A stretch of 41,071 nt of DNA, taken from Methanoregula sp. Lineage in GTDB: Archaea > Halobacteriota > Methanomicrobia > Methanomicrobiales > Methanospirillaceae. Both the position numbers and the translations under genes were made by a program. Positions within the stretch are counted from its first letter, which is position 1. Every line of letters begins with the position of its first letter. The stretch covers positions 1 through 41,071 of the forward strand of contig JALOBP010000013.1 of the NCBI GenBank assembly GCA_023228295.1, written 5' to 3'. The notes beneath the pieces are model-generated. The model did not search any database and had not been told where the DNA came from. It saw only the letters and a program-made list of their open reading frames with translations. Of this stretch, positions 25,408-33,744 are shown piece after piece.

Positions 25408-26530
25408 GAGGGGGATTCCATTACATTACGAATAAGTTTTCGCAATACTTCCGGCGTGACATTGCACTTGTGCTCACTGTGATCCTTGACAAGGTCAAGT
25501 ACCCGACAGACTTGTTTTCCGAGAGATCGCAGCCTAGCGATGCGATCACGTGCTCAAGCGCTTTTTTCCCGGTATGTTTGCCGAGGATAAAATGTCGTTC
25601 ACTCCCCACCATTTCAGGGGTGAAATATTCGTACGTTGCAGGGTCTTCGAGAATAGCTGCAATGTGGATACCACTCTCGTGAGAAAATGCAAGTTCGCCG
25701 GTCACTGGTTTGTTTCGGGGCAGGGGGACACCGGAATACGTCTCCACCAGATGCGAGAGTTCAGTGAGGTGAGAGAGATCATAGCAGTCAATTCCCTTCT
25801 TCATCCGCAGGGCAACGAGGAGTTCTTCCAATGATGCATTCCCTGCCCGTTCACCGATCCCATTTACGGTCGTGTGAAGCTGGAAGGCACCTGCCTCTGC
25901 TGCAGTGAGAGTATTGGCCACGGCACAGCCCAGATCATTGTGGCAGTGGGCGCAGAGCGGTTTATTGACAGAAGATACAAGTTCAGCCATGATCCGCTGC
26001 ATCTCGGAGGGGATGAGACAGCCCACGGTATCGGCAAAACTTAACAGTACGGCACCGTGATCGCCAGCCCGTTTATAGACTTCTTTTAAGAAGGAGACGT
26101 CAGTCCGTGACGCATCTTCAGCAGCGAACCGGACCTGCACTCCATGGTCGCAAGCATAATCGATCATGTTTAAGGAATCCTCGAGCACCTGTTCCCGGGG
26201 TTTTTTGAACTTGATCCGGACATGGAGCTCGGAGGTTGGGATGAAGATGCTCACCAGATCGACATCGCAATCAATCGCAGTCTGGATATCAGGTTCCCGC
26301 GCCCGGCAGAAACCGCAGATCCTGGCATCAAGCCCGAGGTTTGCAATCGTCTTCACGCACTGCTTCTCGTTAGCAGAGACCGCAGGGAAGCCGGCCTCGA
26401 TCATCTCGATCCCGATCTCATCCAGTTTGGTGGCGATCTCCACCTTTTCCTGACAAGAGAACGAGACACCCGGCGTCTGTTCCCCGTCTCTTAAAGTCAC
26501 ATCGCAGATCTCAATATTCAACGATTTCAT
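25404..26530 (-). CDS. aksA: (Homo)n-citrate synthase, with an apparent frameshift near the C-terminus
   Basis: Condenses 2-oxoglutarate and its homologues with acetyl-CoA, the first step of each elongation round to 2-oxosuberate. Family marks: EICDVTLRDGEQTPGVSFS, MIEAGFPAVSANEK, AHCHNDLGCAVANT, NGIGERAGNASLEEL and SGIHIAAI. As written, the frame goes wrong after CDLSE at a four-base A-run (25515-25518, T-run on the plus strand) and stops at 25421. With one added A, the next frame gives KQVCRVLDLVKDHSEHKC and NVTPEVLRKLIRNVMES. It then ends in TGA overlapping aksD, as expected for the operon, with 375 residues. A sequence error in the homopolymer is the likely cause; a programmed or real mutation cannot be excluded. 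Confidence 0.9.
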
Positions 26531-27782
26531 GGTTGCATCCCTCCGGACAGGTCCCGGTTACAATGAGTGTTCGTGGCCTGTCAGTTACCACGAGCTCGCG
26601 TTCGAGTGTCGCTACATCTTCAGCAGGGCAGATCACCGGGTCCGCCCATTGCAGGTACGGGAGCGGGTTGTACGCCGGCTGTTTGCCGGTCATTGCCGTA
26701 CAGTTATTGTTCATGACGATGCAGAGCATCGGAAGCTGTTTCTCGTATACGTCGATGAGAGCGTTCAGGCCGGAATGGAGGAGCGCGTAATCCCCGATCA
26801 GGGCAACCTTTGTACTCCGTGCAGCCACTGCGATGCTGGCTCCCATTCCGTAACTGGCTACGCCGAGTTCGTACGGTGAAGTCATACCGAGCACTGAGCA
26901 TCCTGCATCGCAGATGAGGGACATGTTCCGCTCTTTTAAGATATCCATCATCCCTTTGAACAGGCAGTTGGTGCAGAACGTCTTGTAATAGCCACGGTCT
27001 TCCAGGGACTGGGGGCGATTCTGTGGCACCGGGGGCTGGACTCCGCGGTGGTCACGGATAAACGTCCTCCCGTACTCCCGCACGTCCCGAATGCCCGTTG
27101 CCTGCGACGGCAGGGGATTCACGGTCACGATCCGGGTCTTCCCGGGGGAGGGGCCAGCACCGGCAGGTTCACCGTTCCAGCGGTTGAGGGGAGATTCCGA
27201 TGACCAGGCAAACATGGTACGATAGATCTCCTCTGCCGCAGTCACCCGTCCGTTCTGGGTCCAGCTCCGCTCCGAGAGTCGACCCTTCCCCTCCTTTGGC
27301 TTCACGGGAATGTGCTCCACCTCGGCATCCAGCAGGGGGGGGGTGAGCCGTAGCATGGCAATACGGGAGAAGTGCTCTGAGGCCTCAAGGGCTGCCACCA
27401 CGCCGGCATAACAACTCTCAGCACCGGGTTCAATGACCGGAAGTTCTGCAAGCTCCCCGTAATACCTTGAGTCCTGAGAAGTCTGCGATCCCTCCGCATC
27501 GGGGTCGTCACCGGCCACCAGAACAACACCCCCGATTAGTCCCTGGGCCGTTGCCTGAAGCAGGGGATCGGCGCAGGCATTGACGCCGACATTCTTGATG
27601 ATCACCGCTGCCCTCCGACCTTCAAGTGAATCGCCAAGTGCATATTCCAGGGCAGTCTTTTCATTAATTACCATTTCCGCATTCAAGCGTGCGCCCAGAT
27701 CGGTAACCGGGAAGCCTGGTACGGTATACTGTCGGTCGGTACAGGCCTGCAATGCTTCGGTTATTACATCAATACCTTTCAT
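26511..27782 (-). CDS. TPP-dependent enzyme, IorA-like but without ferredoxin domain
   Basis: 423 residues. The N-terminal pyrimidine-binding domain has EMVINEKTALEYALGDSLEG with the catalytic Glu. The C-terminal diphosphate-binding domain has GDYALLHSGL...IVMNNNCTAMTG, the GD...NN metal/TPP motif. It resembles subunit alpha of indolepyruvate:ferredoxin oxidoreductase, but that enzyme has about 600 residues and a C-terminal ferredoxin domain, both lacking here. The PYR-PP arrangement is like sulfopyruvate decarboxylase ComDE in one chain. Encoded between the radical SAM gene and aksA with overlaps on both sides. I infer a 2-oxoacid decarboxylase, possibly for 2-oxosuberate in CoB synthesis. 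Confidence 0.8.
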   Translation of the reverse strand: MKGIDVITEALQACTDRQYTVPGFPVTDLGARLNAEMVINEKTALEYALGDSLEGRRAAVIIKNVGVNACADPLLQATAQGLIGGVVLVAGDDPDAEGSQTSQDSRYYGELAELPVIEPGAESCYAGVVAALEASEHFSRIAMLRLTPPLLDAEVEHIPVKPKEGKGRLSERSWTQNGRVTAAEEIYRTMFAWSSESPLNRWNGEPAGAGPSPGKTRIVTVNPLPSQATGIRDVREYGRTFIRDHRGVQPPVPQNRPQSLEDRGYYKTFCTNCLFKGMMDILKERNMSLICDAGCSVLGMTSPYELGVASYGMGASIAVAARSTKVALIGDYALLHSGLNALIDVYEKQLPMLCIVMNNNCTAMTGKQPAYNPLPYLQWADPVICPAEDVATLERELVVTDRPRTLIVTGTCPEGCNHEIVEY

Positions 27783-28747
27783 TCGTCCCTCCCGGGCACG
27801 AGATCACAGCCGGCACAATTCGTACACATGGTCTGTGCCAGACCGGCATCAAGTTCCGCTGCCTCAAGGGCCTGCTCATGGATAGCAAAGAATTTTTTCA
27901 GCCGTTCAGCAGATGGACGGGGAGTCCCGGCAAGTTCGGCTACCGGGTTGAGCGGCCGCAGGACGGGGATCACACCGTGGGCAGTCAGTTTCCGGATACA
28001 TGCTTCCAGTTCCGCATCAGTCTCTCCAAGGCCAATGATAACATTCGAGAAGACTCGGTTCTTCCCGAAGAGCTCGACCGATTGGTCAAGCACCTGCCAG
28101 ATGCAGTTATAATCAAGCCCCGGACACATCTTTGCAAACAGTTCCGGCGTTGCAGCCTCGATATTGAATTTCACTTCGGTAACATCCAGTTCTTTCAGAT
28201 GTTCCGGGGTATTTTCAGTGGGATAGATTGAAACACCTATCGGGAGATTGAAGAATGCCAGATGCTTCACTACGTCGAGGACATATGCTTCCTCCTCATC
28301 GATGCTTTCCATGACCCCGCTTGTAATCGAGATCGCATGAATGCGGTGGCGTACTGACTCTATCATCCCAATAATCTCATCGATCGACTTACGCCTGCCA
28401 CCGGTCTTCGGCACGGAACAGTACCTGCATTTGAATATGCAGCTCCCGGTCACCGTGATGAATGCTTGGTCGGGACAATGGAACCCGGGCTCCAGCAACC
28501 TGCCAGGGATCAGATTTCCCTCAAAGTAGAGGTCGACGATGCCATTCCCCCGGTGGGAGATCTCGATGGGGCTGAATGGATCGAGCACAAGTTTTACACG
28601 GTGGGTCCCCATGCCAAAGAAAACCGCCCCTCGGCCACCGGCTCCCGGACCTGCTGCAGAACGGGCAATGAACTGCTCTGCCGGTACTCCCACAAGATTG
28701 ACTGATCCGGCTGCCAGCAGCCGACTTTTCAGTTCTTTCCACTGCAT
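27779..28747 (-). CDS. Radical SAM protein of the CoB operon
   Basis: 322 residues. The radical SAM cluster motif CIFKCRYC is at about residue 104, following an unusual 100-residue N-terminal region. Downstream are SITSGVMESIDEEEA, NIEAATPELFAKMCPGLDY and NVIIGLGETDAELEACI, normal for the SAM barrel. The C-terminus carries TMCTNCAGCDL, an extra cysteine set able to hold a second cluster, as in biotin- and lipoyl-type enzymes. It overlaps the second marker-11 gene (19 bases) and the TPP gene (4 bases). The reaction is unknown. Location suggests a CoB step; sulfur insertion is one option (inference). Confidence 0.8.
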   Translation of the reverse strand: MQWKELKSRLLAAGSVNLVGVPAEQFIARSAAGPGAGGRGAVFFGMGTHRVKLVLDPFSPIEISHRGNGIVDLYFEGNLIPGRLLEPGFHCPDQAFITVTGSCIFKCRYCSVPKTGGRRKSIDEIIGMIESVRHRIHAISITSGVMESIDEEEAYVLDVVKHLAFFNLPIGVSIYPTENTPEHLKELDVTEVKFNIEAATPELFAKMCPGLDYNCIWQVLDQSVELFGKNRVFSNVIIGLGETDAELEACIRKLTAHGVIPVLRPLNPVAELAGTPRPSAERLKKFFAIHEQALEAAELDAGLAQTMCTNCAGCDLVPGRDE

Positions 28748-29623
28748 AGTTCCAGCGCCTCCTCATATCTGGTAAAGAAGGGAATCGCGGCAACTGCCCC
28801 GACAATACCCCGACCATTCATGACAATACGGAGTCCGGGATCCTGTATCGAGTCCACCAGGTGGGCATCCACCTCTCCCCGCTTAACCTTTCTGCCGTAT
28901 GCGAGCAGTTTTTCTGAGGGAGCAAAACCGGTATAGGCCGCCATGCCGGTCTTCTTCGAAAGGGTGTATTTTTCCAGCAATTGATGGAACCGCGCAATAA
29001 GACCTTCCGGGTCGTTTGTTGCAAACTCTGCAACAAGCCCAACACAGTTCTTTGTCCTGTAGGGTACCGGGAAGAGCTGGACAATGGTATGAGACAGGTA
29101 CGGAGCGCTCATCCTCAACTGCCCGGGCGATGTTATGGACGAGTGTCCACGTTGCCCCCTCATCGGGGGTGTCCGTGTCGTCAACCCCAATCAGCACCCG
29201 GTGCATGCGGGGGAGCCAGATGGTGGCACCTGCAACTTTTCCCCCGCCAGCAGGATCGCTCCTGCTCCGCAGGACGCCGGCTGCATCAGAGCGGCAGGAT
29301 GCTGCACCAACACCCCCGCCACCCATGCCGATGTAGGATACACTAATCTCATAACCGTCCACAGTGCATGCGGAAATACCGGCCGGGAACCGGGAACCTT
29401 CAAGCGCAAGTTCAACGGTCCCGGTCTTCAGTACATACCGCATGGTGGATCCCAAACATCTGACATCTTTAACAATCGGGCTCTGTGCGTAATGACACTT
29501 CGACCACATGGCACCCCCGATGCAATCGAAGAACTCGATTAATTCAACGTTCCCACCGGATTCGTCCGCAACCGCGACAATCCGCGGGTAGTGGATCACG
29601 TAAGGTTCAGAGATGTTCTCCAT
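28729..29623 (-). CDS. Methanogenesis marker 11-like protein, with an apparent frameshift
   Basis: Two overlapping frames make one protein. From ATG 29623 the first gives MENISEPYVIHYPRIVAVAD and, later, HRVLIGVDDTDTPDEGATWT, then loses homology after AVEDE. The other frame continues APYLSHTIVQLFPVPYRTK, KYTLSKKTGMAAYTGF and IVMNGRGIVGAVAAIPFF to the stop at 28729. Removing one base near 29105-29108 joins them into 297 residues. The DDTD motif and overall order match the upstream marker-11 gene, so the two are a tandem duplication; the family is related to the catalytic part of archaeal TiaS. The 5' end overlaps the upstream gene by 17 bases. Function in methanogens unknown. Confidence 0.85.
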
Positions 29624-30563
29624 ACAGACCTGCCGCTTCGGTTCCCCTGTTACCCCAGACGACGGCACCAAGGGCACCTATTCTTCCCTTGCCGACATTA
29701 CGGTCAAGGAACTCAATTCCCAGCGCTTCTGCCTCACGTTCAGCCACCTCCCGGGTCATGATCTCTGTCTTGACCTTACGGGCAACCGGTGCATCATTAA
29801 AACCCGCGATCCCGTGATAGCAGGCGATCCCAGTATCTTTGGAGAACGTATTTTTCTCAACAAACGCCCGGACAGCTTCCAGCAGCTGCGGGATCTTACC
29901 GGGTATGACCGCAAAGTTCAGCGCCGAACTGACACAGTTTGTCGTCTTATTCGGCACGGCCGGGTTGAGCTGGACGAGCCGCATGTTCAGGAACTCGACA
30001 CCCTCGATCCTGCAGGATTCCACGCATTTCAGGGCCATCACCCACGTAGCCCCTTCGGTCTTGGTGTCCGTATCATCAATACCGATACAGATCTTCTCGT
30101 AGCGTGGGGAAATTATACGGACATGGTTTGTACGTGCACCGCCAACGTTAAGGTCATTCTCGGTGGGATACTCAGAGCGGATGACACCCGGAGCCTGCGG
30201 GAGGCAGGCCGCAACCCCTACACCAGCACCAGCTATACCGACCCATGTCGTGATAATCTCGTCACCAAATACCTCAACTGATTCCAGGGCCTGGCCCCCA
30301 ATATCCCCCGCGGCTGAACCAAAATTCACCGGGTATTTCCCCAGACGGGCATGGATTGTCATAGAGGTGCCTTCAACCTCACACCTGCTGACTGCACCCC
30401 CGGCACGCCGCCGGTTCATTGCATCCCATTCGATCGTTCCCCGGACACGACACTGTTCATGGATCTCGGCAGTACCGGCCCGTTCATCAACCATCACGAG
30501 AAATTTCTGGGCAAAAAGCGGTCCGAACTTTTGCTTTACATCGTCTGGAGTAAGGGTGATCAT
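29607..30563 (-). CDS. Methanogenesis marker protein 11
   Basis: 318 residues, the first gene of the CoB operon. The signature IGIDDTDTKTEGATWVMAL and the second half NLRLVQLNP-like, TTNCVSSALNFAV, FSKDTGIACYHG and GKGRIGALGAVVWG match the methanogenesis marker 11 family, restricted to methanogens. The DDTD core relates it to the TiaS/DUF1743 group that acts on tRNA with ATP, but the tRNA-binding parts of TiaS are absent. Function is not known. Preceded by a TATA box at 30607-30616. Which of the two copies is the orthologue of the canonical marker 11 cannot be decided by eye. Confidence 0.85.
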   Translation of the reverse strand: MITLTPDDVKQKFGPLFAQKFLVMVDERAGTAEIHEQCRVRGTIEWDAMNRRRAGGAVSRCEVEGTSMTIHARLGKYPVNFGSAAGDIGGQALESVEVFGDEIITTWVGIAGAGVGVAACLPQAPGVIRSEYPTENDLNVGGARTNHVRIISPRYEKICIGIDDTDTKTEGATWVMALKCVESCRIEGVEFLNMRLVQLNPAVPNKTTNCVSSALNFAVIPGKIPQLLEAVRAFVEKNTFSKDTGIACYHGIAGFNDAPVARKVKTEIMTREVAEREAEALGIEFLDRNVGKGRIGALGAVVWGNRGTEAAGLYGEHL

Positions 30564-30606
30564 GTTATCGCCGAAAATTTCGTTAGCAAGATTATCGGCA
30601 ATAACT

Positions 30607-30616
30607 CTATTTATAG
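30607..30616 (-). promoter_or_regulatory. TATA box of the CoB operon
   Basis: On the minus strand the sequence reads CTATAAATAG, inside the palindrome CTCTATAAATAGAG. It lies 44-53 bases upstream of the ATG at 30563 and downstream of the ftr stop codon. This would give a leader of about 20 bases and let the operon be transcribed apart from ftr. Confidence 0.6.
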
Positions 30617-30648
30617 AGATCTATTTGAGAAAATTTCTGATAAAAAAG

Positions 30649-31533
30649 TTAGAGGATTTTGTGGAGCTCGATCTTGAAGGGGCCAAGCGTGCCGCCAAAG
30701 TTACCGGCGGATATAAATTTCACCCCGGGCACCATTGCTGCTGCTTTAACACCGGCTGCCATTGCTGCTGCAACCGACTTCTCGTCAATACCGTCAATAA
30801 CAATCTCATATACGGCCTTGATGCCCGCGGGAATCTTGCTGTCCGCAACCTTCTCGCGGAGTGTCGGGCAGTACTTCTCATTCGTTGAAGCAACCATGAA
30901 CTTGTACTTCAGGCTGCCAACCTTGGAACCGCTTGCAACAATACCACCGGGGAAACTGGTGATGACACCCTTAACACCCGCGATCGCATCCGATGCTGCC
31001 TGTGCACCCATGAGAGCGGCCATCTGGTTCTCACCCATGACAAAGAAGTTACCACCGGCAACACCTTTGACGATACCGAACTCTTCCTCGCCGACATATT
31101 CTCCGTTCATGATTGGGATGACCCAGCACTTTCGGCCTCCGACTTCCTTCTGGTATTCATACCCGTCACCGAAGAAGTGAAGCTTGACCGGGATCTTTTC
31201 CTCGGCATCGGTGATTCCGTTAAAGACTGCCGTGGTCGGTGCGGTCAGGACACATTCTGCCAGGCGCTCAACGACCTGTTCTTTGAGTTTCTTCTTGCCA
31301 GCACAGATCAGGATGGCGACACCCGGCCGTCCGTCGGGGGTCTCGCTTGCCGGGACCTCGCTCTCGATTCCTGCCTCGCACGGGCAGCCAATTGCTGATG
31401 TTGCAAAACCGGTTGCCTCGGTTGCTGCTTTCAGTGCCCATTCCTGTGTAACCGCAGTGATGATGATACGACAGACCCATGTAGGGAATGCCTCTGCGTA
31501 GGTATTATCAATAGTAACGCCGTTGATTTCCAT
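30649..31533 (-). CDS. ftr: Formylmethanofuran:tetrahydromethanopterin formyltransferase
   Basis: 294 residues, normal for the family. Transfers the formyl group from formylmethanofuran to tetrahydromethanopterin, the second step of CO2 reduction to methane. The start MEINGVTIDNTYAEAFP, GIESEVPASETPDGRPGVAI and FSLKYKFMVASTNE-like, KFISAGNFGGTLGPFKIEL are those of Ftr. The ATG is preceded by GGAGGT with a 6-base spacer. Divergent from the fwdF-hdr operon across a 450-base AT-rich region, and upstream on the same strand as the CoB operon. Confidence 0.97.
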   Translation of the reverse strand: MEINGVTIDNTYAEAFPTWVCRIIITAVTQEWALKAATEATGFATSAIGCPCEAGIESEVPASETPDGRPGVAILICAGKKKLKEQVVERLAECVLTAPTTAVFNGITDAEEKIPVKLHFFGDGYEYQKEVGGRKCWVIPIMNGEYVGEEEFGIVKGVAGGNFFVMGENQMAALMGAQAASDAIAGVKGVITSFPGGIVASGSKVGSLKYKFMVASTNEKYCPTLREKVADSKIPAGIKAVYEIVIDGIDEKSVAAAMAAGVKAAAMVPGVKFISAGNFGGTLGPFKIELHKIL

Positions 31534-31822
31534 ACTATAACCTCCGGTACTACAAAGGTACCATGATGGTGGTTGAATAAATTTTCTAATTTGATTTCCG
31601 GTAAAAAAATACCGGATTAAGGTATTCCATAGCGCATGAAAATTATATGAAAAAGTACACTTAACCTAATTAACTCATTTAAAAACTATTTAAACAAAAA
31701 TAAAAGAAACGAGAATATTTTACCGCTTTGTTCCCGATAAATTTCAGAACATTTATCTATATTCTTATACCACTTTTTGTTAGTCGATTTTCAGAATCGA
31801 TCATAGCTGGTGCGAAAAACGA
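31534..31822. other. AT-rich divergent promoter region between ftr and fwdF
   Basis: This stretch contains no gene on either strand. It is strongly AT-rich compared with the rest of the window and holds several TATA-like elements, for example TTATCTATATTCTTATACC near 31753-31771 reading right, and CATATAAT- and TTTAAATAG-type elements reading left towards ftr. Both operons are core methanogenesis genes, so strong promoters are expected. Confidence 0.6.
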
Positions 31823-31921
31823 ATGGCATTTGCAGTGCACATAACAAAAAAACGTTGTACTGGCTGTAATAATTGTGTGGTTGCATGTCCTGTTGGTGCC
31901 CCGGATATATACTCAGTATAA
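31823..31921 (+). CDS. 32-residue mini-ferredoxin ORF
   Basis: ATG at 31823 opens a 32-residue frame with one complete [4Fe-4S] motif, CTGCNNCVVACP, and ends in TAA at 31921. The sequence (RCTGCNNCVVACPVGAPDIY) closely resembles the first cluster of FwdG/FmdG-type ferredoxins, which normally continue for another 40-100 residues. Its end lies over the TATATAC element of the following polyferredoxin gene. It may be a remnant of a ferredoxin gene cut by the new promoter, or a real one-cluster peptide. GGTG lies about 8 bases upstream. Confidence 0.5.
   Translation: MAFAVHITKKRCTGCNNCVVACPVGAPDIYSV
31906..31912 (+). promoter_or_regulatory. TATA-like element for the fwdF-hdr operon
   Basis: TATATAC about 67-73 bases before the fwdF ATG, at the end of the mini-ferredoxin frame. 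It would give a leader of about 40 bases with the ribosome-binding GAGGG near 31967. Confidence 0.4.
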
Positions 31922-31978
31922 ACCCGGAATACAATACAGTGACAAATATGCAATAAGAAACAGCGTGAGGGTTAATTC

Positions 31979-33154
31979 ATGGCATTGTTTCCCAAGTTTT
32001 CCAAAAAGAAAGACGGTGTTAACGTTGTGATGGAGCAGAAGCTCCTCCAGAACGTCAATAACCTGATACTCAATGCAGAGACCTGCACGGGATGCGGCAT
32101 TTGCGTTGACGCTTGCCCCGAGGAGGCTATTGTCCTCGGGCTTGTCGGTGCATCGAGGCGGGGTGCAATTAATTATGCAGCCCCGATCGATGTTGACGAG
32201 ACCAAGTGTTCATACTGCGGTGTCTGTGTCATCATGTGCCCGTTCAATGCAATGACATTGAAGGTGGATGGACAGGAGAGACTCCCAATCCTTGAGAAGG
32301 AAGGGTTCCCGCAATACGATATGAAAGCGGAGATCGATGACGAGAAGTGCGTCAAGTGTACCATCTGTGAAGAGGTATGCCCGCGTGACGCAATCGACCG
32401 TAACGTTCCCGCATACGAAGGAACCTACAAGGGACCGGTCGCTGGTGCGAAAGCCAAGGCAGCCGCAATGAAGACCAAGACGACATTTACTGTCGACAAG
32501 GAGAAATGCTCCCTCTGTGGCCTCTGCGGGGCACTCTGCCCGGCAATCGTCGTGAAACACAAGACGTTCACGGCTGAGACCGGCAAGGTCGAGGGAGACG
32601 TAATCTGGGACGAGACCAAGTGTGATGCCTGCAAGGTATGCGTTGAGGCATGCCCCGAGGAGTGCATCACGGTCGAACGCGAGATCATCTCCGACAAGAT
32701 CGACGGTAAAGTCAGCATCGAGAAGGACAACTGCTGCACCTGCAGATGGTGTGCAATCAACTGCCCGACCGAGGCAATCACAGTTGAGAAGATTTTTGAA
32801 GGCGATATCGAGTTCCATGCTGAAAAATGCCCCGGCGGATGCTCGACCTGTGCAGATATCTGCCCGGCAAATGCGATTTACCTGCCAAGCCCGGTCCCCT
32901 CAGCAGAGATGAAGAGGGATAGCATCGAGGCAAACATTGCCGTCAACAAGGATTATTGTATCTTCTGCGGTGCCTGTGTCAATGCATGCCCTGGTGAAGA
33001 TATCATTGTCCTTACAAGGACTGATGTCCACATGAAGGGAACCGAGACCGACCTGTTCAAGAAGATCAAGGCAAAACTCTGCACCACCAGAACATCCAAG
33101 GTGAAAGAGGAAATCACCGGTCAGGTCAACCTCAAACAGATGGAGAAGGCGTGA
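31979..33154 (+). CDS. fwdF: Polyferredoxin (FwdF-like), eight [4Fe-4S] motifs
   Basis: 391 residues with eight cysteine motifs: CTGCGICVDACP, CSYCGVCVIMCP, CVKCTICEEVCP, CSLCGLCGALCP, CDACKVCVEACP, CCTCRWCAINCP, CPGGCSTCADICP (one extra residue in the first gap) and CIFCGACVNACP. Eight clusters is the count of FwdF, the polyferredoxin of formylmethanofuran dehydrogenase. The product should wire electrons from the flavin-based bifurcating complex to CO2 reduction. It opens the hdr operon, directly supporting that link. No catalytic fwd subunits are in the window. Confidence 0.85.
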   Translation: MALFPKFSKKKDGVNVVMEQKLLQNVNNLILNAETCTGCGICVDACPEEAIVLGLVGASRRGAINYAAPIDVDETKCSYCGVCVIMCPFNAMTLKVDGQERLPILEKEGFPQYDMKAEIDDEKCVKCTICEEVCPRDAIDRNVPAYEGTYKGPVAGAKAKAAAMKTKTTFTVDKEKCSLCGLCGALCPAIVVKHKTFTAETGKVEGDVIWDETKCDACKVCVEACPEECITVEREIISDKIDGKVSIEKDNCCTCRWCAINCPTEAITVEKIFEGDIEFHAEKCPGGCSTCADICPANAIYLPSPVPSAEMKRDSIEANIAVNKDYCIFCGACVNACPGEDIIVLTRTDVHMKGTETDLFKKIKAKLCTTRTSKVKEEITGQVNLKQMEKA

Positions 33155-33159
33155 TCATC

Positions 33160-33741
33160 ATGGCACGAATAAAAGGTTACCCGGAAGCGCTGGAGAAGAA
33201 ACTCCACGACCAGAAATTCTATGCTGATGACTCTAACCCTGAATTCACGAAGAGTGTGAAGAGCATATCACGCACCATCCCCCACATGTGCTACCAGTGT
33301 GGTACCTGCACCGGTTCCTGCCCGTCAGCACCCCGCAGCACCTACCGCATCCGTAAGTTCATGAGGAGAGTAGTTCTCGGGCTCGAGAACGAAGCACTCA
33401 CTGACCCGGACCTGTGGCTCTGCACCACGTGTTATAGCTGTGCGGACCGCTGCCCGCGTGATATCATCCCGACCGATGTCATCATGTCCATGAGGAACCT
33501 CGCTTTCAAGAGGGATATCGTTCCGGTCAACTTCTTAAAGACCGTTACAGCAATTTATGCTTCAGGCCACGGGGTACCAAACAATGACGTCAACCGTGCA
33601 GCCCGTGAGAAACTCGGCTTGACACGCGACCCACCGACAACCCACATGTACCCGGAGTACATGCCGGGAATCCGGAAGATCATTGACCACTATAACCTCA
33701 AGGCCAATGCAGACCGTATCATCAAGGAGAGGGAGGGATAA
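33160..33741 (+). CDS. hdrC: CoB-CoM heterodisulfide reductase subunit C
   Basis: 193 residues from ATG 33160, preceded by GCGTGAT; a GTG at 33151 is a weaker alternative overlapping fwdF. Two [4Fe-4S] motifs, CYQCGTCTGSCP and CTTCYSCADRCP, are characteristic of soluble HdrC. It passes electrons from HdrA to the catalytic HdrB. Next gene starts 3 bases later. Confidence 0.95.
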   Translation: MARIKGYPEALEKKLHDQKFYADDSNPEFTKSVKSISRTIPHMCYQCGTCTGSCPSAPRSTYRIRKFMRRVVLGLENEALTDPDLWLCTTCYSCADRCPRDIIPTDVIMSMRNLAFKRDIVPVNFLKTVTAIYASGHGVPNNDVNRAAREKLGLTRDPPTTHMYPEYMPGIRKIIDHYNLKANADRIIKEREG

Positions 33742-33744
33742 GAC

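Noticed and set aside
25421..25520. aksA C-terminus as written (ending CENLFVM)
   Set aside because: This tail has no resemblance to homocitrate synthases, while the neighbouring frame carries the conserved ending.
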